From positions 34,217 to 98,216 of the IMG/VR virus record IMGVR_UViG_3300046499_000591: 64,000 nt of DNA. The stretch is one strand, 5' to 3'. This stretch comes from a virus. The translations under genes were made by a program, and so were the position numbers. How positions within the stretch are numbered: position 1 is the stretch's first letter; the number at the start of each line of letters is the position of its first letter. The notes under the pieces were generated by a model. That model did no database searches. It was given only the letters and a program-made list of their open reading frames with translations, and was not told the origin of the DNA. Positions 38,580 through 46,654 of this stretch are shown here, one piece after another.

Positions 38580-38795
38580 CTAGTCGGCGGGGTAGAACTG
38601 CGCTCGTTCCGTGCACCACAGGGTGTGCGGCTCTCCGGTGTCGACGATGACCCCGTGTACGTAGAAGGCGCGTTCGTCGACGCGGTGCGGCCGGGTCTCC
38701 TCGATGCGGTCCACGCGGAACCTCGGGGACGTCATGCTCTTGCTATAGACGACGTCCCCCATACCGAGTTCGAGTGTCGACTTGTGCTGCGCCAT
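38580..38795 (-). CDS. Small beta-rich protein
   Basis: 71 residues. LELGMGDVVYSKSMTSPRFR, ERAFYVHGVIVDTGEPHTL; an SH3- or Tudor-like small barrel is suggested by the V-x-x-x-P-x-R-V pattern. GAGAGGAA ribosome site. Unknown function. Confidence 0.55.
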   Translation of the reverse strand: MAQHKSTLELGMGDVVYSKSMTSPRFRVDRIEETRPHRVDERAFYVHGVIVDTGEPHTLWCTERAQFYPAD

Positions 38796-38823
38796 GGGGT
38801 TCCTCTCGTGTGCGGTGTGGGCC

Positions 38824-38852
38824 GGCCGCTGCCCGGTCGAGTGGCAGCGGCC
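38824..38852 (-). terminator. CTCGACC-loop hairpin
   Basis: GGCCGCTGCC, loop CGGTCGAGT (plus-strand reading), GGCAGCGGCC. Confidence 0.75.
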
Positions 38853-38860
38853 GCCGTGGG

Positions 38861-39124
38861 TCAGAGTCCGAAGGTGTTGCAGTACTCGGCGATCACGCGG
38901 CAGCCGATCAGCTTGACCGACTCGGGGCGGTTGTCGCCGCGGTTGCAGCGGAACGTGTAGGCGGCGCGGATCGTGCTGAGGATGCTGTCGGTGGTCATGC
39001 GGTCCATGACGGTGTTGAGGTCGTGTCCGGGGTGGTTGCCGGCGGCGATCACCTTCGCGGCGTTCGCGGCGATCCAGGCGACGACGTCGGTGGTGGTCTT
39101 CAGGTTCACGGTGGTGGCACTCAT
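38861..39124 (-). CDS. Hypothetical accessory protein
   Basis: 87 residues. TTTDVVAWIAANAAKVIAAG, LNTVMDRMTTDSILSTIRAA, YTFRCNRGDNRPESVKLIG; helical with two late Cys. GGGAG upstream. First gene behind the promoter at 39154. Confidence 0.6.
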   Translation of the reverse strand: MSATTVNLKTTTDVVAWIAANAAKVIAAGNHPGHDLNTVMDRMTTDSILSTIRAAYTFRCNRGDNRPESVKLIGCRVIAEYCNTFGL

Positions 39125-39153
39125 GTCGGTACTCCCTGTTCGTTCCGTCCTTG

Positions 39154-39192
39154 TGTAGCTACAGCTTGCCCCATCTGTGTAGCTACACGCAA
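39154..39192 (-). promoter_or_regulatory. Promoter with paired TGTAGCTACA operators
   Basis: Operators 39154-39163 and 39178-39187, 24 bp apart. Minus strand TTGCGT, 18 bp, CAAGCT. Drives genes 39124 to 37733. Confidence 0.75.
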
Positions 39193-39220
39193 GCCCTGGG
39201 CGTGCGGAATCCCCAAACCG

Positions 39221-39262
39221 GCGCGCGGCCGCTGCCCGGTCGAGTGGCAGCGGCCGGCGCGC
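39221..39262 (-). terminator. CTCGACC-loop hairpin
   Basis: GGCCGCTGCC, loop CGGTCGAGT, GGCAGCGGCC, with extra outer GCGCG pairing. Confidence 0.75.
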
Positions 39263-39280
39263 CCGGTTGGGCGGCCCGGG

Positions 39281-39736
39281 TCAGTAGTCGTACGGGGCGC
39301 GGCCGGAGCAGCCGTACGCGTTCGGCAGCAGGATCGTCAGCGCGTTCCACTCGCCGACCGTCTCGCACACCGTGCACTGGCCCATGGGGGCCGCGTCGTC
39401 GGCGTGCTGACGGCCGATCGCCCGCACCTGGTGCGCCCGGGTGTTCGTGGTCGTGGTCGTCGACGAGACGACGCCCAGCGCGGTCCGGCCGGCCGGGGTG
39501 AGGACCCACACCTTCACGTCGTACGTCGTCGCGGTCCCGGCGACGGTGCGCGTGCGGGTCATGACCTTGACGGCCTCGATCAGCCCGCGGTCGTGGAGGG
39601 TGCGCTCGGCGTTGCCGTCGATGGTGGTGAAGCCGGCCTCGACGCGGAGGAGGGCGGCGACGTTGCCACCGGCGATCTTGACCAGCGCCTTGCGCTGGGC
39701 GGGGGTGATGGTCACGGGCTTCGTGGCGGTGGTCAT
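39281..39736 (-). CDS. Winged-helix-like hypothetical protein with CxxC
   Basis: 151 residues. TPAQRKALVKIAGGNVAALL, AERTLHDRGLIEAVKVMTRT and TYDVKVWVLTPAGRTALGVV are like a winged helix of the DUF24/MarR layout (TP-x-GR-x-AL is typical). C-terminal CTVCETVGEW may bind zinc. A regulator is possible. Monocistronic under 39768. Confidence 0.55.
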   Translation of the reverse strand: MTTATKPVTITPAQRKALVKIAGGNVAALLRVEAGFTTIDGNAERTLHDRGLIEAVKVMTRTRTVAGTATTYDVKVWVLTPAGRTALGVVSSTTTTTNTRAHQVRAIGRQHADDAAPMGQCTVCETVGEWNALTILLPNAYGCSGRAPYDY

Positions 39737-39767
39737 GTCCGGTGGCTCCCTGGGCGTTGTGTCGTTG

Positions 39768-39806
39768 TGTAGCTACAGCTTGCCCTACCCGTGTAGCTAC
39801 ACGCAA
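39768..39806 (-). promoter_or_regulatory. Promoter with paired TGTAGCTACA operators
   Basis: Operators 39768-39777 and 39792-39801, 24 bp apart; minus strand TTGCGT and CAAGCT at 18 bp. Confidence 0.75.
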
Positions 39807-39819
39807 GGGGTAGAGAAAA

Positions 39820-39864
39820 GCCGTGCCGCCCATCTCCCCTCGACCGGGTGATGGACGGCACGGC
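39820..39864 (-). terminator. Hairpin with inverted CTCGACC loop
   Basis: GCCGTGCCG and CGGCACGGC outer arms with CCATC/GATGG inner arms; the loop CCCTCGACCGGG shows the motif on the plus strand, opposite to its neighbours. Confidence 0.65.
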
Positions 39865-39868
39865 TTGG

Positions 39869-40420
39869 TCAATGATCCGGCGCACCCCACACGTCGGGGG
39901 TGTCACCGCAGCACGCCGGGCACATGCACCGGCAGGTGTTCTCCCGCCCCGTGCACGGCCCCGGCTGGCCCGGCTCGCCGTCCTCGTGCGCCGGCGCGCC
40001 CGGGCAGTACGGACCCGGCTCCAGGCACTCGGACACCGCGCACTCGTGGGTGGCGCACCACGTGCGCACAGCCGTGTCGAGCTGGTCGTCACCCTTCGCG
40101 CCGGCGTACCGCATCGCGTCGGGCTCCCACGGACACAGCGCCTCCACGGGCGGGGGCGGACACGGCGGCGGCCCCTCGGGCCCGTCCGAGGCGTGCCACG
40201 TCCAGCCGGACGGCATCCGGTACTCCACCCACGGCCCGTGCTGGCGGGACCGGTGCCGGATGGCGGACACCCCACACACCGGGCACCGCTTCCAGTCCTC
40301 GCCGGCGCCCTCCCACTGGTGTGGGTCACCGGGCCGGGCGGCGAGGTACGCCAGCAAGTCGGAGACCGCGGCCCGGTCCCCGGGCGACCACTGCGCCCGG
40401 GGGTCGTTCCCACACCGCAT
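39869..40420 (-). CDS. Multi-Cys zinc protein
   Basis: 183 residues from ATG 40420. AVSDLLAYLAARPGDPHQWE, CPVCGVSAIRH (CxxC), WCATHECAVSECLEPGPYC and a very Cys-rich end (CRCMCPACCG). At least two zinc sites. GGAGG upstream; coupled to the preceding gene. Unknown function. Confidence 0.6.
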   Translation of the reverse strand: MRCGNDPRAQWSPGDRAAVSDLLAYLAARPGDPHQWEGAGEDWKRCPVCGVSAIRHRSRQHGPWVEYRMPSGWTWHASDGPEGPPPCPPPPVEALCPWEPDAMRYAGAKGDDQLDTAVRTWCATHECAVSECLEPGPYCPGAPAHEDGEPGQPGPCTGRENTCRCMCPACCGDTPDVWGAPDH

Positions 40421-40671
40421 CACTCCTCCGCGTCGGCCGGCCGCGGGCCGAGCCAGTAGAGCAGCGAGTTCTCCCGCTCCCCGGTCTCCTCCGGCGTCAG
40501 CTCGTCGCCGGCCGCGCCCGCCTCCGGGATGCGGTCGCAGAGGGCGCGCACTGTGTTGCACGCCTTTTCGACGTCCTCCCGCTCCTCCGCGGTGAGGTCG
40601 GCGCACTCGTACACGGCCGCGAGAGCGGTGAGGGCGCGCTTCGCCTTCGGGTACGTCAGCTTCTTCGTCAT
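40420..40671 (-). CDS. Small helical protein
   Basis: 83 residues. KLTYPKAKRALTALAAVYEC, LTAEEREDVEKACNTVRALC, acidic end. Helical bundle likely. Stop overlaps the next start. Confidence 0.55.
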   Translation of the reverse strand: MTKKLTYPKAKRALTALAAVYECADLTAEEREDVEKACNTVRALCDRIPEAGAAGDELTPEETGERENSLLYWLGPRPADAEE

Positions 40672-40674
40672 GGG

Positions 40675-41178
40675 TCAGTCCTTCCGGAAGCGGTGCTTGC
40701 TGACCGGGTGGTCGCAAAGGCATGTGGTCGGGGGGTCGGTGCGCAACGTGTCCGGGGCGCCGTTCCACCGGTACGCCTCGCAGTCGCACAACTCGCAGTC
40801 GCGCGGCGTCATCTCGAACGGCCGGCGGGGTGCCGGCGCGCGGCGGCCGGCCCGCGCGGCCTTGGGGAGCTGGAGCCACACGGCCCGCCTCTCCCGCCAG
40901 TCCTCGGTGCGCACGTACTTCTCGACGGCGGCGACGAGGTCCCGCCGGCGCGACGCGAAGACGAAGACCTGGCCGTCGGCCTTGAGCCAGTCAATGACGG
41001 CCCGGGTGTCGAGGTGGTCGGTGTAGAGGCTGGCCGTCCAGAGGCCACGGGCGCGGTACGTGTGCTCAACCACCAGCACGGTGCCGTCGACCTCCGTGAA
41101 CCGCCGGCCGTCGTCCCGGGAGACGCGGCCGCCCGTCATGGGGTTCGTGTACGAGAGGCGGATCGCGGGACCGTCCAT
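40675..41178 (-). CDS. Hypothetical protein with C-terminal zinc site
   Basis: 167 residues, ATG overlapping the upstream stop. Beta-rich first half (GGRVSRDDGRRFTEVDGTVL, VVEHTYRARGLWTASLYTDH), helical middle, then CELCDCEAYRW and CLCDHPVSKHRF. Unknown family. Confidence 0.6.
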   Translation of the reverse strand: MDGPAIRLSYTNPMTGGRVSRDDGRRFTEVDGTVLVVEHTYRARGLWTASLYTDHLDTRAVIDWLKADGQVFVFASRRRDLVAAVEKYVRTEDWRERRAVWLQLPKAARAGRRAPAPRRPFEMTPRDCELCDCEAYRWNGAPDTLRTDPPTTCLCDHPVSKHRFRKD

Positions 41179-42269
41179 CAGTGGCACTCCGGGCCGTGGT
41201 AGATGCGGCAGTAGTCGTCGGGGTGGACGTTCGCCACGTGGTCGCGGAGAGCCCAGACGTCGGGCTTCACGACGTCGCACAACGTGCACGCGCCGGCCTC
41301 CGCAACGAGGACCGCGACGTAGTCGATGGCGTCCCGGTCGCCGGCGGCCGCGGCGCGCTCCCACACCGGGCGCGCAGCGGCGGCGTCCTCGAGGAGTTCG
41401 ACCAACTCGGCCATGCGGCGGAGCTGCGCCGGCAGGGGCCCGTCGACGTCGCGGAGGTCGGCCAACTCGACGGCGGCCGCGCACGGTCCGCACAGGTCTT
41501 CGCCGTCCGTGCACGACCAGCCCTCGTTCGCGGTGAGGTGATCGCGCGCCACCTGCAACCGCTGCGCCTTCGTCATGGCGTCGTGCACGAGGTAGTCGTG
41601 GGAGACGGTGACGCGGCACTCGTCGCAGAACACGGCGATCCGGCACGGGTACGCCTCGGGCGGGGTGGTGAGGAGGATCGGCCCGGTGGGCACCGTGCGC
41701 TCGTCGACGACGAACCCGTCGGCGCGCAGCGTCGCGGCGTACGCGGCGACATGGTCCCGCTGCTCCGCCCAGCGTTCGTGGCTCGACAGCCGGTCGGGGT
41801 CGGTGAGGTCGGGGTTCGGCATCTGGTGGTGGACGCGGGCCTGGTCGTCGGTCCCGAGGGCGATGGCGAACCCGGGGGTGATGCACGACCCGTACTCGTT
41901 GAGGCCGGCGGCCGGGTGGACGGCGGCGAGCACCGCGGCGGTCACACGGACCGCGATCGGCTGTGTGGGCCGCTGCGCCGCGTTCCGGGGTTCGGGGGTG
42001 CCGTCGGTCGGGACGGTGGCCGTCGTGGCGTCTGCGGGGCGCGGGGGCGTGTTCTCGGCGGGCATGGGGTCTTCCTCCGGGGTGTCGGTGGCGGTGGCGA
42101 AGAGGTCGAGGGTTCCGAAGCCGTCCCCGGGCGGGTCCTCCATGAACGGGAACAGTGACGTCTGCACGGGGCGTACGGGCCGCCCGAAGTGCGCGGGGGT
42201 CATCCGGTCCCAGCGGGGGGCGTGCGGGGCGCGTGCGGGGCGGTGGGGGCCGTCGGTGGTGTCGGTCAT
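41178..42269 (-). CDS. Large hypothetical zinc protein
   Basis: 363 residues from ATG 42269. Low-complexity N-terminus (about 1-100) then VTAAVLAAVHPAAGLNEYGS, CRIAVFCDECRVTVSHDYLV, CTDGEDLCGPCAAAVELADL, CTLCDVVKPDVWALRDHVAN with a final H-x5-Y/H. Three Cys knuckles; the last resembles a C2H2 finger. No family recognised. Confidence 0.55.
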   Translation of the reverse strand: MTDTTDGPHRPARAPHAPRWDRMTPAHFGRPVRPVQTSLFPFMEDPPGDGFGTLDLFATATDTPEEDPMPAENTPPRPADATTATVPTDGTPEPRNAAQRPTQPIAVRVTAAVLAAVHPAAGLNEYGSCITPGFAIALGTDDQARVHHQMPNPDLTDPDRLSSHERWAEQRDHVAAYAATLRADGFVVDERTVPTGPILLTTPPEAYPCRIAVFCDECRVTVSHDYLVHDAMTKAQRLQVARDHLTANEGWSCTDGEDLCGPCAAAVELADLRDVDGPLPAQLRRMAELVELLEDAAAARPVWERAAAAGDRDAIDYVAVLVAEAGACTLCDVVKPDVWALRDHVANVHPDDYCRIYHGPECH

Positions 42270-42301
42270 CGGGCGTGTCCTCTCCGGGGAGTGACGGCGG
42301 G

Positions 42302-42718
42302 TCATGCGGCGCGGGTGGGGCGTTCGGCGCGGCGGGCGGCTGCGAGGAGGTCGGCGTACTGGGTGCGGGTGATGCGCGGGTGCGCGTCCCAGAAGTCGAG
42401 GAGTTCCTCGGAGGCGTAGCGGGCGGCGCGTGCGGTGGGTCCGGTCCACAGGTCGCGGGGGTCGATACCGGCGGAGTGGCCGGCCTTGTTGAGGAGGTGG
42501 CCGCGGCAGGTGTGTTCGGCGGCGAGCCACTGGGCGTGGGCGTAGTCGAGCCATTCGGTGACGGCGGCGTCCCAGCGGGCTTTCACGTGGGCGCGCTTGC
42601 GGTCACGGAGGTCGCGGCGGTCGCACTCGCGGCGGATGGCTTCCTGCGTGGCTTCACCGGCGGTGCCGTACAGGGTGCACAGCTCGTCATCGGTGAGGTT
42701 CCGCAGGTCCTTCTTCAC
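42302..42718 (-). CDS. Hypothetical helical protein
   Basis: 138 residues from GTG 42718 (GGAAGGGG upstream). KDLRNLTDDELCTLYGTAGE, REAIRRECDRRDL region and TRTQYADLLAAARRAERPT; charged helices. First gene of a five-gene operon to 39869. Confidence 0.6.
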   Translation of the reverse strand: MKKDLRNLTDDELCTLYGTAGEATQEAIRRECDRRDLRDRKRAHVKARWDAAVTEWLDYAHAQWLAAEHTCRGHLLNKAGHSAGIDPRDLWTGPTARAARYASEELLDFWDAHPRITRTQYADLLAAARRAERPTRAA

Positions 42719-42739
42719 GTCGTCCCCTTCCGTGTGGTG

Positions 42740-42777
42740 TGTAGCTACATAATATGCCGTCGTGTAGCTACACACAA
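42740..42777 (-). promoter_or_regulatory. Promoter with paired TGTAGCTACA operators
   Basis: Operators 42740-42749 and 42763-42772, 23 bp apart. Minus strand TTGTGT, 17 bp, TATTAT: the best -10 of the family. Confidence 0.8.
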
Positions 42778-42799
42778 GCCCCCGGAGGTACGAATGCCG

Positions 42800-42834
42800 C
42801 TGCGCCCCGGCCGGGTCGAGGGGCCGGGGCGCAG
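42800..42834 (-). terminator. CTCGACC-loop hairpin
   Basis: CTGCGCCCCGGCC, loop GGGTCGAGG, GGCCGGGGCGCAG. Confidence 0.8.
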
Positions 42835-42864
42835 CAGGGGCGGAGGGCGGCGGGTCGGGGACCG

Positions 42865-43248
42865 CTACGCCCCCGGCGGGCATCCGCACGGCGCGGGGTC
42901 GGTCGTCCAGTCCGCTATCGCCGCGTCGTGCGCGGCGTCGTCGCGATCGGCGGCCGCGCGGAGGTTCGCGGCCTTGATGGTGAAGCCGCGTCGCTCGAGC
43001 TCGTCGGCCCGCGCCCGAACCTTCGCGACGGCCGCACGCATCGCGTAGACGTCCGCAGCGCGGGCGTACGCGGCGCAGGAGTAGTGCGACCACACCCGAC
43101 GTCCAGCCGGGGTGATTCCCACCGGCTCGTAGCGGCTGACGTCCTCGGTGACTACGCCGGCGTTCTGGCACGCCGTCATTCCGGCGGGGAGGGAGACGGT
43201 CGCACCGGACGGGAAGGTGAACGTCACGGTGCGGGTGGTGGTGTTCAT
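42865..43248 (-). CDS. Hypothetical protein
   Basis: 127 residues. TRTVTFTFPSGATVSLPAGM, then RAAVAKVRARADELERRGFT and CGCPPG tail. Beta start, coiled middle. AAGG upstream. Third gene of the operon from 44204. Confidence 0.55.
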   Translation of the reverse strand: MNTTTRTVTFTFPSGATVSLPAGMTACQNAGVVTEDVSRYEPVGITPAGRRVWSHYSCAAYARAADVYAMRAAVAKVRARADELERRGFTIKAANLRAAADRDDAAHDAAIADWTTDPAPCGCPPGA

Positions 43249-43287
43249 GTGCGGGTGGTGCCTTTCTGCGGGGCGTGGCGGGGGGTG

Positions 43288-43323
43288 TGGGCGCCCCGGC
43301 CGGGTCGAGGGGCCGGGGCGCCC
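43288..43323 (-). terminator. CTCGACC-loop hairpin
   Basis: GGGCGCCCCGGCC, loop GGGTCGAGG, GGCCGGGGCGCCC. Confidence 0.8.
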
Positions 43324-43371
43324 GGGTCGGACGGGGCGCGCCGGCAGGGACCGCCGGCGCGCTGCCGGCCA

Positions 43372-43731
43372 TCAGCCGACGAAGACCTGCACGTAGTTGC
43401 GGACCGCGTTCTCCAACTCCTGCACGTTGGCCGCCAGGCGCGGCAGCGCGCCGTCCGCGTTGTACCGGGTCAGCTCCCGGTCGTCGACGCCCGCGCCGTG
43501 CTCGGCGAACGTGAGGTGTGCCGCGTCGAGCTTGCCCACCGCGGGGTTCAGGACGGTCACCACGACGCCGTCGTACGTGTCCTCCCGGATCGTGCGGGCG
43601 AGGGTGAGGGTGAACACCAGGCCGCCGACCCGGCCGACCTCCTGGCGGCCGGTGACGACCGCGCCGGGGATGAACCGGCCGAGGAGGTGCAGGGACTCGA
43701 GGGCTTCGCGCTGGTTGACGGCGGTGGTCAT
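43372..43731 (-). CDS. Hypothetical protein
   Basis: 119 residues. ALESLHLLGRFIPGAVVTGR, LVFTLTLARTIREDTYDGVV, ELENAVRNYVQVFVG. Alpha/beta small domain. GGAGG upstream. No family recognised. Confidence 0.55.
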   Translation of the reverse strand: MTTAVNQREALESLHLLGRFIPGAVVTGRQEVGRVGGLVFTLTLARTIREDTYDGVVVTVLNPAVGKLDAAHLTFAEHGAGVDDRELTRYNADGALPRLAANVQELENAVRNYVQVFVG

Positions 43732-43769
43732 GGGGTGCCTCCTGGGCGTTGATGGGTTGGGTGTCGGGG

Positions 43770-43802
43770 CGCGGCCCGGCCCGGTCGAGTGGCCGGGCCG
43801 CG
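43770..43802 (-). terminator. CTCGACC-loop hairpin
   Basis: CGCGGCCCGGCC, loop CGGTCGAGT, GGCCGGGCC plus GCG. Confidence 0.8.
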
Positions 43803-43814
43803 CGGGGTAGTTGG

Positions 43815-44162
43815 TCAGGCGGCGAGGGCCATCTGCTCGACGGCCGCGATGTACTCGGCCTTGCGGGGCTTGTAGTTGGCGCGGAGGACGGCGACCTGCG
43901 CGGCGGTGTAGTGGTGGCGCACCTTGCCCTGGTTGCGGTCGTTGCGGTCGTTGCGGACGACCCGCACCGGCTTGACGCCGAGGCGCTTGGCGACGGAGCG
44001 GAGGCCGCCCGCGACGCCCTTGGCGGTCTCGGTCGCGACACCGGCGGCGATGGCGTGGGTGGCGATCGAGCGGGCCCGGCCCCGGCGGATGGAGGAGGCG
44101 AGGCGGTGGGCGGCGGCGCGCTCCCGGACGATGCGGCGGGCCTTGGCGGTGTTCTTGTTCAT
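43815..44162 (-). CDS. Very basic hypothetical protein
   Basis: 115 residues. KNTAKARRIVRERAAAHRLA, IRRGRARSIATHAIAAGVAT, VRVVRNDRNDRNQGKVRHHY, ANYKPRKAEYIAAVEQM. Strongly basic, so nucleic-acid binding is likely. NDRNDRN is encoded by a short triplet-type repeat. CAGGAGG upstream. First gene of its operon. Confidence 0.6.
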   Translation of the reverse strand: MNKNTAKARRIVRERAAAHRLASSIRRGRARSIATHAIAAGVATETAKGVAGGLRSVAKRLGVKPVRVVRNDRNDRNQGKVRHHYTAAQVAVLRANYKPRKAEYIAAVEQMALAA

Positions 44163-44203
44163 CGGGTGCCTCCTGGGCTGTTCGGTCGGGCCGTCCCCGT
44201 CCG

Positions 44204-44242
44204 TGTAGCTACACTCTAAGGCGCATGTGTAGCTACACGCAA
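44204..44242 (-). promoter_or_regulatory. Promoter with paired TGTAGCTACA operators
   Basis: Operators 44204-44213 and 44228-44237, 24 bp apart; minus strand TTGCGT, 18 bp, TAGAGT. Confidence 0.8.
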
Positions 44243-44260
44243 GGGGGTGTGGGCGAACAA

Positions 44261-44491
44261 TCAGGCGCCGGCCGCCGGCTGTCCGGGCGCGGCCGGCACG
44301 CCGACCCGCAGCAGCTCCCAGCCCTCGGGCCAGTCCTGGGCGGCGACCCACTCGAACTCGGCGACGGCGGCGGCCTCCGCGGCCTCGTCGCTGCCGTACT
44401 CCTCGGCGGTGAAGTAGCTGGGCTCGAACACCGACTCGTCATAGGGCCGTCCGTGCTCGTCGACGGCGTGGAGGATGAACAGAGCGGCCAT
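44261..44491 (-). CDS. Small acidic protein
   Basis: 76 residues. ALFILHAVDEHGRPYDESVF, EEYGSDEAAEAAAVAEFEWV. Acidic, ending in Ala/Pro. GAAGGAGG upstream. Its stop lies 20 bp from the next promoter. A DNA-mimic role is conceivable only from acidity. Confidence 0.55.
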   Translation of the reverse strand: MAALFILHAVDEHGRPYDESVFEPSYFTAEEYGSDEAAEAAAVAEFEWVAAQDWPEGWELLRVGVPAAPGQPAAGA

Positions 44492-44594
44492 GACGGCCTC
44501 CTTCGTGCGTTGTGGGCGTGCCTGGGGGCGTTCCCGGGCGGATTGCGACGGCACCAGCCGGCGGGGCTGGGGGCGTGGCGAACGGTCCGGGGGT

Positions 44595-44631
44595 GGCCGG
44601 CTCCCGTCCGGTCGAGTGACGGGAGCCGGCC
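44595..44631 (-). terminator. CTCGACC-loop hairpin
   Basis: GGCCGGCTCCCGTC, loop CGGTCGAGT, GACGGGAGCCGGCC. Confidence 0.8.
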
Positions 44632-44639
44632 GGGGGCGG

Positions 44640-44993
44640 TCAGCCCATGCGGCGGCTCTCCTGGAGGAAGGAGCGGGCGCCGTCGCGCGCCAGGCGGTCG
44701 GTCTCGTTCGTGATGGCGCACGTGCTCTGCGACTCGCCGCGCATGAGCACCTCCATGCAGTCCTCGCGGACGCTCTCCACGGCCTTGGCGGCGCCGGCCT
44801 TCTCCATGCGGCGGAGGACCTGGCGCCAGGGCTGCGCCTTGGCCTGGGCCTCCATGACCGGCTTGAGGGTGTAGGAGTCGATCTGGCGGCCGGCGGTGAC
44901 GACGTCGACCAGGGCGGCGCGGGCGCTCTCCTCGCGGCGGACGGCCATCTCGGCGGTGAAGCGGACGTTCTCGGCGTAGTCGGTGTTCGTCAT
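44640..44993 (-). CDS. Helical hypothetical protein
   Basis: 117 residues. ENVRFTAEMAVRREESARAA, LKPVMEAQAKAQPWRQVLRR, REDCMEVLMRGESQSTCAIT. AAGGAG upstream. No family recognised. Confidence 0.6.
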   Translation of the reverse strand: MTNTDYAENVRFTAEMAVRREESARAALVDVVTAGRQIDSYTLKPVMEAQAKAQPWRQVLRRMEKAGAAKAVESVREDCMEVLMRGESQSTCAITNETDRLARDGARSFLQESRRMG

Positions 44994-45035
44994 GTCGGGC
45001 TCCTTGGTTCGTCCGGGGCGGTCCGTCCCGCTCCG

Positions 45036-45074
45036 TGTAGCTACACCTTATGCCGATCGTGTAGCTACACGCAA
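45036..45074 (-). promoter_or_regulatory. Promoter with paired TGTAGCTACA operators
   Basis: Operators 45036-45045 and 45060-45069; minus strand TTGCGT and an AT-richer CATAAG box at 17 bp. Confidence 0.75.
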
Positions 45075-45141
45075 GCCCAGGTGTGGACCGATTCTCGGAT
45101 GCGCCGGCGGGGGGCCGACCGGCGCGCCGGCGCGGACACGA

Positions 45142-45176
45142 CGACGCCCCCGCCAGGTCGAGTGGCGGGGGCGTCG
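45142..45176 (-). terminator. CTCGACC-loop hairpin
   Basis: CGACGCCCCCGCC, loop AGGTCGAGT, GGCGGGGGCGTCG. Confidence 0.8.
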
Positions 45177-45185
45177 CGGGGGTGT

Positions 45186-45434
45186 TCAGTCCTGGTCGGC
45201 GCAGACGATGAAGCGGGGGGTGCGGCCGAGGATGGCCACCCAGACGAACTCCTCGCCCTTGCGGATACCGGCGAGCTGGTTGTTCTCGGTCCAGCGCAGG
45301 ACCGTCTTGCGGTGGCCGCGCTCGGTGATCTCGGAGGTGACGACCTCGGCCGGGTAGAACGTTCCGATGGAGGCGACCTTGGTGCCGGTGGCGAGGGGCT
45401 TGAAGGCGGGGGCGGCGGCGGTGGTCTTCTTCAT
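45186..45434 (-). CDS. Small beta-rich basic protein
   Basis: 82 residues. FKPLATGTKVASIGTFYPAE, VVTSEITERGHRKTVLRWTE, EFVWVAILGRTPRFIV. Pattern of a small beta barrel. GAAGGAG upstream. Monocistronic. Confidence 0.6.
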   Translation of the reverse strand: MKKTTAAAPAFKPLATGTKVASIGTFYPAEVVTSEITERGHRKTVLRWTENNQLAGIRKGEEFVWVAILGRTPRFIVCADQD

Positions 45435-45476
45435 GTCGGGCTCCTTCGTTCGTCCGGGGGGCCGTTCCCCCCTCCG

Positions 45477-45514
45477 TGTAGCTACAGACTAAGGCGTCGT
45501 GTAGCTACACGCAA
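45477..45514 (-). promoter_or_regulatory. Promoter with paired TGTAGCTACA operators
   Basis: Operators 45477-45486 and 45500-45509, 23 bp apart; minus strand TTGCGT, 17 bp, TAGTCT. Confidence 0.8.
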
Positions 45515-45523
45515 GGGGGGGTG

Positions 45524-45973
45524 TCACACGCCGGCCGCGTCCATCGCCTCAATCTCGGCGAGGATCGCCAGGTACTCCACGGACAGCGGGTAGCACGAGA
45601 CGCACCCGTGCGCGTTGCACAACCGGCCGACCTCGCCATCCCAGTACGCCCGGTGCGCCGCGACGGCCGCGGCCTCCCAGTCGTCGCCAGCGGCGAACTC
45701 CGGCCGGCGTGCCGCCCAGTTGGCGAACGCGGCGCGCAGGTCGGTCTGGAGGTACCCGTCGGTGAGGCCGTGGTACTTCACGATCGAGACCCACGACGCC
45801 CGCACGTTGTCGTACGCGCGGCGCGACCAGTCGTGGCCGGTCGTCGGGTCGATGTCCTCGAGGGCCACGCCTCGCTCGATGCACAGCGCTATCCGGGCGT
45901 CGTTCATCGACGTGAGCTTGTCGGGGTCGTAGCTGCTGGCGATGCGGAACATGAGGGCGGCGGAGCGCTTCAC
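45524..45973 (-). CDS. Hypothetical protein
   Basis: 149 residues from GTG 45973 (AAAGG upstream). ALCIERGVALEDIDPTTGHD, WVSIVKYHGLTDGYLQTDLR, LCNAHGCVSCYPLSVEYLA with a C-x4-C-x2-C group. Second gene of the operon from 46655. Confidence 0.55.
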   Translation of the reverse strand: MKRSAALMFRIASSYDPDKLTSMNDARIALCIERGVALEDIDPTTGHDWSRRAYDNVRASWVSIVKYHGLTDGYLQTDLRAAFANWAARRPEFAAGDDWEAAAVAAHRAYWDGEVGRLCNAHGCVSCYPLSVEYLAILAEIEAMDAAGV

Positions 45974-46010
45974 GGTGTGTGCCTTTCGTGGGGTGGTGCG
46001 GATGGACGGG

Positions 46011-46047
46011 GGGCCGCCCCTGCCCGGTCGAGTGGCGGGGGCGGCCC
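46011..46047 (-). terminator. CTCGACC-loop hairpin
   Basis: GGGCCGCCCCTGCC, loop CGGTCGAGT, GGCGGGGGCGGCCC with one G-T type mismatch. Confidence 0.75.
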
Positions 46048-46061
46048 GTGCGGGGAGTGGG

Positions 46062-46613
46062 TCAGTGGGCGGCGTGAAGCGGGATCGGCAGGGCCTCGCC
46101 GGTGAAGGGGAGTTTCGCGAGGTGGGCGCGCAGCTCCTCGGCGGCGGCGAAGCGGCGGCGGGACTGCTCGGCGAACGGGCTGGACTCGTCGACCTCGCGG
46201 AACGGGGAAATGATCAGGTTTCCGCCCTCGGCGCGGCCGAGGAGGGCGTCGTGGAAGCCCCAGCCGCGGCCGTAGAGGCCGACCTTGATGGTGAGGGTGG
46301 TGAACGCCTCGGGGCCGCCCATGCGTTCGGTGAGGGCGGCGGCGACGCGGGCCGCGTAGACCATGGCCGGGGAGATGAACGGGACGTCGACCGCGGTCGG
46401 TCGGGTGGCCTCAACGCCGGCCGAGGTGATCTTGACCTTCCAGCCCTTGTCGCCCAGCGTTTCGGCGATGCGGCGGAGGCGGTACTCGGCGACGTAGACG
46501 GCGGAACCGGTCGGGGCGGCGATGAGGACGCGGTGCTCGTCGAGGGCCTCCATGCGGCCGTAGCGGGTGCCGCGCAGAATGTCGGCGGCGACGGCCTTGG
46601 TGATGGTGTGCAT
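46062..46613 (-). CDS. Hypothetical alpha/beta protein
   Basis: 183 residues. MEALDEHRVLIAAPTGSAVY, VAEYRLRRIAETLGDKGWKV, VYAARVAAALTERMGGPEAF, YGRGWGFHDALLGRAEGGNL. Two similar basic strands suggest a nucleic-acid-binding domain. GAAGGAA upstream. Confidence 0.6.
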   Translation of the reverse strand: MHTITKAVAADILRGTRYGRMEALDEHRVLIAAPTGSAVYVAEYRLRRIAETLGDKGWKVKITSAGVEATRPTAVDVPFISPAMVYAARVAAALTERMGGPEAFTTLTIKVGLYGRGWGFHDALLGRAEGGNLIISPFREVDESSPFAEQSRRRFAAAEELRAHLAKLPFTGEALPIPLHAAH

Positions 46614-46654
46614 CGGGGGTTCCTTCCCTCTGGCCTGGGCGGTTCACCCTGGCG